From: Zingiber officinale
Taxonomy: Eukaryota > Streptophyta > Magnoliopsida > Zingiberales > Zingiberaceae
Direction: 5' to 3'
Assembly (NCBI RefSeq): GCF_018446385.1
Contig: NC_055996.1
Span: forward strand, 14,495,317-14,559,316
Length of the DNA stretch: 64,000 nt
The notes under the pieces: generated by a model
What the model was told of the DNA's origin: nothing
The model's database searches: none
Seen by the model: only the letters and a program-made list of their open reading frames with translations
Program-made: the position numbers and the translations under genes
Shown here: positions 55,439 through 64,000 of the stretch, one piece after another
Position numbering within the stretch: position 1 is the first letter of the stretch
Layout of the letters: each line of letters opens with the position of its first letter

Positions 55439-55981
55439 CATTTTTGTGTATGTGTGTGTGGATTTTGGCTTTTTTGTATTCACTAGGAGAACGAAGGGCT
55501 TGCCTTCTGAGGTCTCCTCAGGGTTGTTTGGTTTCACTATATTTGCTAACAAGGAATTACATATATAATTTATTTTATTTTATATATGAAATTGGCATAT
55601 AATTTATTGTTTCCATATATTTTGGATTCTGATCCTAATTAAAGTATTATTTGGCCAAGTTATTTGTTGTATTTACTCAAATATTAAAAAAACCAAAAAG
55701 ATCGATTAAAAATATATCCTAAGTGATAATAATTATGATGTCATGCATGATTACATGATATAAATTAGGACAAAATGCTTAATAAATTAATTTTTGAATC
55801 CTTTTATTGAATCACTTTTGGGATGATTTGTTATGGGCTAATGCATTTTATAATAAAGTACCTGAAGAAACAATATATAAAGGAAAATTTTATTATCCTA
55901 CACATCTATGGTGAGCCTCTAGTATATTTTTTTTACTTTTTTTTAGCTTAAATGTTAAATCTTAAAAAAAAATATGTTGAC
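55439..55981. other. Intergenic, AT-rich
   Basis: Nothing recognised. Confidence 0.5.
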
Positions 55982-56082
55982 ACTAGTGCTCATGGATGAT
56001 GGCAAAAGACAAATACGTTCATCCAGCACCTCCATCAACCCGTCCTAGGTCAACACGGAGGAGCACTGGTGCTCATGGATGA
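55982..56082 (-). mobile_element. 5'-truncated SINE of the same family as 45714-45924
   Basis: 56000-56064 is the reverse complement of the SINE 3' end (ACGGGTTGATGGAGGTGCTG; TTTGTCTTTTGCCA). It is flanked by an 18 bp duplication with one mismatch, ACTAGTGCTCATGGATGA (55982-55999) and ACTGGTGCTCATGGATGA (56065-56082). Confidence 0.85.
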
Positions 56083-57151
56083 GTGTATAGGATAACATTC
56101 TCTACTATTCATTTTGAATTATGGTATAGGCATTTGATATACTACACATCTTATACTGCACACACCCCGTGCCCACCTTCCTCCAAAAATAACAAAAAAA
56201 AAAAATCAAGGGTTGAATCCTTTGACATTGAGATATCTAGAATAATGAATCCTAAGACAAAAATCATTCATATCCTTATGGGCAAATAAATTTCACAACA
56301 AAAATCATTTACAACGCTGAATAATTTTTTAAAAAAAATGAAATAGTAACAAATTTAAGTCAATGACATAAGAAAATCGTAGAACAAATTGAAGAACAAA
56401 TTGAAAAAAAAACATGATAAGGAATCCACTAAGCATGCTCAAAAGAAAAGAAGAATGAATTGATAAACTTGTAGTAGCCATGGTGATAAATATTTAAAAT
56501 GCTAAAGAAGCAATTTTAAAGTTATTTGATAAGCATGGAAAAATCCCTATATATAGTTAAATTCTCAAAAGCAATTTTAAAACATTATAGTAGAAGTTGC
56601 ATTTCATTTTCCTCACCTCCATTAAAGGCAATTGACTCAACATTTTGACGAACTCTCCATCTCAAGGAAAGGGTTCATCTCTCATAATCTCTTATGACAA
56701 AAACAGCAATATACCAAAGAAATGGTTAAAAAATACTCATACTCATGAATATGGAACATGATTTTATATCAACAACACAGAAAATTACACAAAATTTTTT
56801 TGAATGCATAGTAAAATAGTTTGATCGATAAGTTTTACTCATACAATGAGAACATCTTAGATAACTAAAGTTAATGAATTATCCTGAAACTAGAAAACTA
56901 CATTACCATCATCAAATATTTATAATGATCATACTGTAAAATTCATATTAGGCATTAAGGGAAAAAAAATCCTAAATTCAATCTTAGTTTAAAATTTGTG
57001 TTACTAGTAATATCATGGCGGAATCTTAGTTGCAAATAAGAGTCACAAAAAGACAAATATACAAAGATAATCATAGAAGTTGTGCATACCTTCAATACAA
57101 GACCTCAAAGATACAAAGATGATCCATATATATATACATATACTATTGAAG
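56083..57151. other. AT-rich region flanking the hAT relic
   Basis: No gene recognised; may be 3' non-coding sequence of the hAT element, but no terminal inverted repeat was found. Confidence 0.4.
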
Positions 57152-60095
57152 TTATAATTTACGATTCTTCAAAATATAATATTTATCAATTATAGAATCT
57201 GAATCAATACTTGAAGTAAATTTTCTCTCTCTCTCAATGTAGATAATCATAGAATATGTTAGAAAATCCTCTCCCATTCTATTATAATAAACTATTTTAA
57301 CATGCTTTATAAATGAAAATGCATGCTCTGTAGTTGCTGTAGAAACAAACAAAGTTAAAACTAAACGGATCAACTTGTTGATCAAATTATAGTATTGCAT
57401 TTTTTTTTTTTGTTTCAAATAACCCTTGGCACAATTCTAAGATAGTGACATTTTTTGAAAATTTTCATGACAAACTACATTGAGCTCATAATGTTGTAGT
57501 TGACACCTTAATTATGCATATTTCTTATTCAGTGAAGTTCTCAGGATAATATTTCTTAACGAGAGTACAAATCTTATCAATATCGAACCATTTAAAAGTA
57601 TCTTTTGGATCCAAAGCAGAGCTAAGCATAAGAAGTTCTACTATCTCATTACTAAATTTAGACTTTAACTTTTCTAACTGAAAATCTATTACAACATTAA
57701 ATATATCATAATGAAAGTGATGCTCAACTGTGATGGTATCCTTTTGTTGGCATGAATGACTAGAATGCTTATAACGAGCACTCATCTCCGGTGTATCGAC
57801 ATCCAATCTTGTGCAAAAAGATTTCACATATGAAATAAAAATATTAAAATCATCATTTCTCGATGTTAGAAGAAGGGTTTTAGTTGTAGAGACCAAATTC
57901 ATTGCATTTATGATATCAGGAGATTTTTGTTGTAAGGCACGACAAAGTAAATCTGTAATCCCCATAATTTTATGCATCAAATGCAAAATAAAAATGAAAT
58001 CAAAAGAATTCATTACTATTAAGGAACCACCAGATTCCTCATGCATCAAAGTAGAGGAACCATCAGTAATAATGGTTTCAAGCACATTAATAGTTGCATT
58101 ATACTTATCTATTAAGTCACAAATAGAATCAAAATGGGAGCTCCAAAGAGTATTTCTTGCTCAATGCAAAATACCAATCTAATTAGCTCTTTACCCAGTC
58201 TAGTATTCACTAGCAACAACAGAATGTGCAATTTCATTAACTTAAGCATATTGTAACTTGGCATTGTGTTTGGAAGAAGATACAACAAGATTAACAATAG
58301 TCATCATATTCGAAAATAAAAGTCATATAAAGATCTCATTTTTAGCAGCTGCAACTAATGCTAGCTAGAGTCGGTGGATAAAGCAATGTAGATAATATGC
58401 ATAGGGGCAATCTTTAAAAAATAAAGATTGCAATCCATTAAAAGCATCACACATGTTATTGGCACCATCATACCCTTGACATTAGAGCTGCCAATTTGGA
58501 TTGGACCCATCGGATTGACACACCTTGCCAAACAATTTAAGCGGGTTGGGTTGAAAGTTTATCAACCCAAATCCGTTGCGGGCTGATTCGCTTAGGCTCG
58601 TGATGGGCTTGAGTTGGCCCGCGGCTTAAGAAACACGTAAGCTAAATTTTATGTCCATTTGTTATCTTTTTTGTTATAATTTTGAAATAAAAAAAATAGT
58701 ACTTTTCATCGAATATGTGAACTTGTTTGTGTTCATTTACATTTAAAATATCTATTTTTGGATATATTTGATTGATAAAATCTTTTCGAAGTAAAATATT
58801 GAAAATATTATTTTTTTAAAAAAAAATTGATGGGCCCATGAGTTAGCTCAGATAACCCGCAATATGCCTTGGATTGGGGATTTCCCAACCCCCCAAGATG
58901 AAGGGTCGGCCTTCCCAGCCTTACCAAATGGCTGGCCTGCAACGATCGACCCATCCTGCCACGGGTTGGTTCGTCTGACATTTCTACTTGACATCGCATA
59001 TTATGTATTTCTAGATGATATCTAGTGAGGATATCATATATTTCTTTCTTAAGTGTTGTAGCTACGGTGTCATAAACATGCACAATTTGAAAAAAAAATG
59101 CACTCGTAAAAAGCCATGCACATCAACAAATCTTAAAATTATAGTCATTTCCGTTCTTTGTTAGCCACATACTTAGCTTCATCCACCAAAATACAAAACT
59201 TAGAATTTTTAATTTTATCATGGATTGTATTTCTGACTCTGTTACCAATAATATATAAGATTTCTTTTTGAACTCCTGGTGAGACATATTTTGTTTTTCC
59301 TGGAGTTTTCTCAAAGATAACATCGCCAGTACTAGCATTCAATTTTCCTAAAATTTTTAGCATCTTAATGAAATTACCATGATTTTGGGAATTTGAAGAT
59401 TCACCATGACCTCTCAATCCACATGCTTGCAAACTAAGCCAACAGATGCTCTCAATTATTGTTGCAAGCCTTAATTGATTCTTTTGAATTTATTTAGAAT
59501 ATTCTCGATTCTTAACTTTATCTATATATTGAGTTACATTCATCACATCAACAACAGATTTTTTAGATTTATTATGCACTGAGTTAGAACTTTCCATGTG
59601 AGATAAAAAGGCACACTTGACTCCATCACTAACTCATTTCAACTTTTAAATCCTTCAACTATAAATGCAAATTGTTGTGCTTCACTTAATTAGAAAAAGA
59701 TAACATAGAAAACAATTTGTCGTATCCTTTGAAGTAGAGTACTCTAACTATGAAAATTTTTTAAACTATGTATATTGAAATCGACTATATTGATTTCTTG
59801 ATTCAAATCGTGGGTGCTCCTACAATTTAGTTTGATATGGTCCCATTTTAATATAAGCTCGTTTAATTTCATCACGATAATTAACAGGATGTTGGCACAT
59901 TGAAATACGCAATCTAGGATCTCATTCAAGTGAAGTTTCATTAAATTCAACTCTTTGAGATTTAGAAGAAGGTTCGAACTTCTCATTAGGATTTGATGTA
60001 TTAGTCTCAGTACTCTCAAATGATGAAGGATTATCAATTCTCGGCTTAAAGTATGATAGAATATTGTTTCCACTTTTTCTCTCTTGATTTGACAT
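57152..60095 (-). pseudogene. hAT transposase (TTF-zinc finger/DUF4371/dimerisation type), decayed
   Basis: Minus-strand order matches the plant hAT type annotated as zinc finger MYM-like or TTF-type. The N-terminus starts at ATG 60095 (MSNQERKSGNNILSYFKPRI), with zinc-finger-side residues RDEIKRAYIKMGPYQTKL. The DUF4371-like part is at 58995-59440 (EILYIIGNRVRNTIHDKIKN; VDVHGFLRVHFFQIVH). The RNase H-like fold and C-terminal part span 57525-58200 (SSHFDSICDLIDKYNATINV; LLMLSSALDPKDTFKWFDID). The dimerisation region is at 57152-57418 (LVLTLFVSTATTEHAFSFIK). Stops at the zinc-finger end, frameshifts near 58130, 59120 and 57500, and a MITE at 58483-58986 make it non-functional. Terminal repeats were not found. 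Confidence 0.88.
58483..58986. mobile_element. hAT-type MITE, 504 bp, inside the hAT relic
   Basis: Perfect 8 bp target duplication CTTGACAT (58475-58482 and 58987-58994) and imperfect inverted ends TAGAGCTGCCAA / TCTGACATTTCTA. The interior has GCGGGTTGGGTTGA-type motifs near both ends. It is inserted in the transposase between NMRCQ and GYDGA, a conserved site in hAT proteins. Confidence 0.9.
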
Positions 60096-61146
60096 TAAAA
60101 TAACTTAACACAAACAAATTTTGAAAGGATCAACTTATAATCTCATAAATCATAAAAAATTATTTCTAATACAATTTCTAATATAAATCTCACTTTCGCT
60201 TACATAGATTCAATAACAATAGTAGTAGCTAAAAATCTAATACTATTTATTGATTAAAAGATGTACTAAAAAAATTTATAATTGTGTTTTTCAATATTCC
60301 ACGTAAGAAAGATTTAAATTAGCAAAATTTTAAAGTAGAAAACAATTAAGAAATTGACTAGTTTAAATAACATTATTAGTAAAAAGAAAATTAGAAATCT
60401 AAGATAGAAAATTACCCCCTCTCTTAAAGTCTTAGTATAAAAAAAATCCAAACATGGATGGATGAGGGTGTTGTGATTTGGTGTAGACATTGAAACAATC
60501 TTGATGATCAAGGAAGTAATTGGCTTCTCCCTTGTCATGCTTGAACCTTTGTCTGTCTTGATCACAAAACCAAATTTGATATCAATTCACGGAGGGAAAA
60601 AAAGGAAATTCCAAAGTAGAATAAGAAAGTATAGATGCAGTAAATACAAAGTAGCAACAAAGAAAACGTCTTAAAATGATAACAAAATTTGAATTTTTCC
60701 TCAAGAAAATTTCTACCAGGTTAAGCAAGAGAGGAGCAAAAGCGGAACAATCATAGATAGAAGAGAAAACAAGGATTGATCGTCGAGTGTCCAACGTCGG
60801 TTGCTCCAAGTATATATATAGCGGGAGTCGCGAGTGAAGAGATTAAAGAAATTGGGCTGGTGTAGAGGAAGTTGAAATTGGCAAAATCGATGGATGAAAA
60901 AAAGAGGAGTTACGGATTTTACATTCTCTAAGTTTCCTTCCCTTCTCATGTCTGATTTGAATGCCCCGAGCTGAATATTTAAAAAAATTAGGCCCATAGG
61001 CTATATTAAAAGAGGGAATACAAATTTATTTAGAAATTAAAGAAAAAGACCCTGGACTGCAGCCTAGGTAATTCATTACCTAGCATCGCCCGTGCCTGAT
61101 AGTGCACACCTTGTGAGCACCATGTATATATATTTATAGCAACCAA
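60096..61146. other. Upstream flank of the hAT relic
   Basis: AT-rich; small frames at 60314-60997 show no domain. Nothing else recognised. Confidence 0.4.
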
Positions 61147-61317
61147 GGGCGACATCTGACTGAGCACCTGACTCGCCCAAAATCAAATTTTTTTATTTTC
61201 TCTCATCCTACGCACTGAGTTATTTTTGCTTTCTCTTCCTCCGCTCGCCCCTCTTCCCTAAAACGAAAGCTCTAAACCCTCTTCACCTCTCATCCACTCC
61301 TCTCTTCCCCCCGATTT

Positions 61318-61495
61318 CAACCCTAGACACAAGTCATCTTGTTCAACTCTTAGCTCGCGACAAGTGAGTTAGGTTTTCGTCAAAACTATAATGTGTATCC
61401 CTGTTCCAACCCTAGACACAAGTCATTTTGTTCAACTCTCAACTAGCAACAAGTAAGTTAGGATTTTCGTCGAAACTATACTAGTCATCCGACTT
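61318..61495 (+). repeat. 89 bp tandem duplication
   Basis: CCCTAGACACAAGTCATYTT starts at 61321 and 61410 and is followed by matching TTCAACTC and GTTAGG segments. Confidence 0.8.
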
Positions 61496-61904
61496 CTTGT
61501 ACATATTGATTATAGAATGAAAATGTCTCCTCTAGTGATGCAAATTTCATCTTAATTTTTAGTTTTTGATCATCATCAACTTGAGGAATGTATAGCTTAT
61601 CATTACAGAGATTTTATTTCATTAATGTAGAATGTTTGATTTAGAAAATTGAGCAACAGTACAGCTGTGAGTACAAGCAGTATGTATATCAGTTAATGAA
61701 TAGCTATAAGTCGAGCGATAGTTTTCTTGCTTGATTCTTGAGGCTCACTACAATCATAATCTCATCCAAAATATAGTATATCTGTAAATTTCTTTGTTAA
61801 GGAAAGAAAGGGAAGAATTCTATAGAGGTCTATGTGAGTTACAAAATGATGATGATAATAATAATAATGATACAAAATCCTTAAAAAAACATTAGTTTGT
61901 AATA

Positions 61905-61934
61905 TTGGTGTTGGTTTTTAAAAACCAACACCAA
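61905..61934. repeat. Perfect 30 bp palindrome
   Basis: Arm TTGGTGTTGGTTTTT (61905-61919) directly followed by its exact reverse complement (61920-61934), no spacer. Confidence 0.95.
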
Positions 61935-62889
61935 CACTCCATAAGGTCGATGTGGAATGTGGATTTATCAGCACTTGAGTCTTCCCACTGTGAGATACAA
62001 CCTATGTGATAGAGTATAATCAATCAACAAAATTAATAAAGATCCAACTATACCATTTTCATCTACATGATCAAAATTTAATAGTTTGAATTTTAACTTT
62101 AAAGTATATTATAGAGATATAAAACCAACAAAAATAGAAGGATTACTTGTCTTTTGCAGCTACAAATGCTTAAGGGAGTCACAACAGCGAGGAAGGGAAT
62201 GAGCAGCGGCAGTGAGGGATCACCGGAGAGGCGGTGTGTGTGTGGGGGGTCATGGGCTCTAGGGTTTAAGGAACCTGAGGGAAGAGATGAGTGAAACAGA
62301 GGCGAAGAGGCGGTGAGGGCTTTAGTTTTAGAGAAAGATAGAGAATCGAGGCGAGCAAAGGAAGAGAAAGACTAAAAAAAATCTCATTCAAAGAAAGAGA
62401 GGGATTAAAAAATTTCGCTCAATGCCGCGATAGGTGCCCACTTAGGATATCGCCCATGATCGCTCATATAAAGGTGTGCAGGACTGATATGCTCCTTGAC
62501 TCGTCATTGATTATCCCTGATTTTCACTGTAGCAGTGCCCCATCATCCTTTTTTATTTTTCAACTATAGTAGTTGAACTGTCAAAGCTACCCTGTCAGAA
62601 TTAAAAAGACACATCTTTTTAATTTCAAGTTTCCCTCTCAAAACACTCCTTCAAATTCCTGGACTCCGCATTCCTCACCGTCTTTGCCGATCGACTCCCT
62701 CAGTGCCGCCTTGCCTATCTACGATCATTCATCTGTAATGTGTGCCCCCATGTACATGCCATATTCTTTTAACTCTCTGCCACTTCCTTGTCTTATTATT
62801 TAGAGTTTATATTTGTGTGTCAACTCAATTCCCATTCAAAGGGGTTTTTATATCTTCCTCCTCCATTTACAATGGTCTTGTTCTAATCA

Positions 62890-63105
62890 GCACGTTGTAG
62901 CAGCTACTATACCATAGCTGTTGCAACATTTTTGTTTAGGATTTAGAACATTGTAGTAGCTACAATTGGATAGTTGCTACAACCTTCTTAATTTATGGGT
63001 TTCCACATTATAGCAACTATGGTACCTTAGTTGTTACAACATTCTTATTTTAGACTAGAACATTGTAGCAACTACCAAATCATAGCTGCTACAATGGTCA
63101 TATTG
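62890..63105. repeat. 55-57 bp repeat of hairpin-forming units, four copies
   Basis: GTAGCAGCTAC (62897), GTAGTAGCTAC (62953), ATAGCAACTAT (63010) and GTAGCAACTAC (63065). Each is followed about 10 bp later by a partly complementary CATAGCTGTTGCAAC-like segment. Confidence 0.75.
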
Positions 63106-64000
63106 TATTGCAGGTTTGGATGTGTGGATATGTTAGAATCATATAGCCACACAAAACTTTGCCCTTCCAAGAATTGGCCGATGGAATTGGATAATCTCAC
63201 ATGTATCTACAATAAAGACGATGATTGCCCAGCTACCTTTATAAAAAATAATAGCAACTTTGGTTCCATCTAATTTAGATGAACATATCCAATCTCAGTT
63301 AATTTCCTAGCAGATGTATAAGAGTAAATTGATGATCAAATTACACAACATTGGTATTATTGAAGCTTTTACTCGACAAGCAGAGGATGTTCAGGAGTAT
63401 GTAGTAGAGGATGTTTAGGAGCAAGTAGAATGTCAATACTTGATAAACCCAAATTTTGTCATGAAATGGGTATCAAAAGAATTAAGTGACCGAAGTCATT
63501 CTATACTAATGTAGCATACAGATGACTCGGGCTGTCTCCCAACGAATGTAGCAATGATGGTATCTTATGATTAATTTGTTCGTGATCTTTGGGTTTTTGA
63601 TAGGGTGATTGGGGTTTTGAATTTTGATTCTACACCTAACAGATGAGATAGCAAATCACGTATGAAATTTAATCTAATGAAATGAACAACATTTTATCTA
63701 CACATTAATAGTGATCCCACAACGCATTGTCACTCTACATTATGATTTCATCATAAATGGAGCTAAACTAAGGAATGAAATAGCAAAACATTTAATGAAA
63801 CTAAATCTAATGCGATAAAAGAAATCCTAGCTATCTATTAATCATGAACCTATAACATATTGTCACTCTATGCTATGGATTACATCATTAACAGATCCAA
63901 CAGATTAGAAGCTAAACGAGAGCAAAACAAGAACAAGACAAGAACAAAGTAAACAATTTAGATTCTTGCACTTATGAACTAAACATGAACTCAAGAACAG
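63106..64000. other. Unassigned right end
   Basis: A diverged direct repeat of about 130 bp (units around 63650 and 63783, both ending near TTGTCACTCTAYRYTATG) lies here. No coding sequence recognised. Confidence 0.4.

Larger units (their letters stand above)
61147..62455. mobile_element. Element with about 190 bp terminal inverted repeats (MULE-like or fold-back)
   Basis: The left end, from GGGCGACATC (61147) to about 61330, pairs with the reverse complement of 62260-62455 (GGGCGATATC). It keeps the same order of landmarks: TCTTCCT near 61237, CTAAAACNAAAG near 61259, CCTCTTC near 61279, CCCTAGA near 61321. It is 1.3 kb with no coding capacity. A target duplication was not resolved, so the superfamily is open. 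Confidence 0.65.

Noticed and set aside
1-64000. Viral insertions (for example pararetrovirus-like sequence)
   Set aside because: All reverse-transcribing sequence seen has Copia or gypsy domain order with LTRs or PBS; no movement protein or coat protein region was noticed.

Overview
This is nuclear DNA of a flowering plant, most likely a monocot. The intact genes are intron-bearing and plant-specific (a PP2-type F-box protein, an ALOG-domain regulator, a PB1-domain protein). Two of them have very GC-rich exons in an AT-rich background, as is common in commelinid monocots. The species cannot be named from this sequence. More than half of the window is nested LTR retrotransposon, so only about 10 kb carries host genes.

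Layout. 1-5958 holds two minus-strand Copia-type elements: element A (gag, leader, PBS and 5' LTR) sits inside the 3' LTR of element B, which has a gag gene but no pol. 6200-7420 is a diverged LTR related to A. 7425-24372 is a decayed minus-strand Copia element (E), split by a 9.86 kb Copia element (F, 9960-19821) with two 2,684 bp LTRs and a perfect 5 bp target duplication. 24378-25030 is a Ty3/gypsy RNase H scrap. 25768-27352 and 28819-30063 hold two host genes on the minus strand (F-box/PP2 and PB1). 32304-47838 is an old Tat-like Ty3/gypsy element (D). Its pol is broken by a gag-only Copia-type element (C, 35473-40269, inside reverse transcriptase) and by a 504 bp hAT-type MITE; its spliced antisense extra gene is broken by a SINE. 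48215-53270 is a nine-exon minus-strand host gene for a 524-residue membrane-type protein of unknown function. 54057-54599 is a plus-strand ALOG gene, divergent from it. 55286-64000 is repeat-derived: a small MITE, a truncated SINE, a decayed hAT transposase gene split by a second 504 bp hAT-type MITE, a long-TIR element and minisatellites.

The four host genes do not form a pathway; they are separate transcription units between transposon nests. Insertion order can be read from flanking duplications and LTR divergence judged by eye: D is oldest (LTRs roughly 20% different), then C (about 8%) and B (about 6%), and F is youngest (about 0.9%). No CRISPR array, rRNA or stand-alone tRNA gene was seen. 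The most unusual features are palindrome arrays upstream of the TATA box in several different LTR families, gag-only elements, a young element with dead coding sequence, and a SINE inside the antisense gene of a gypsy element.
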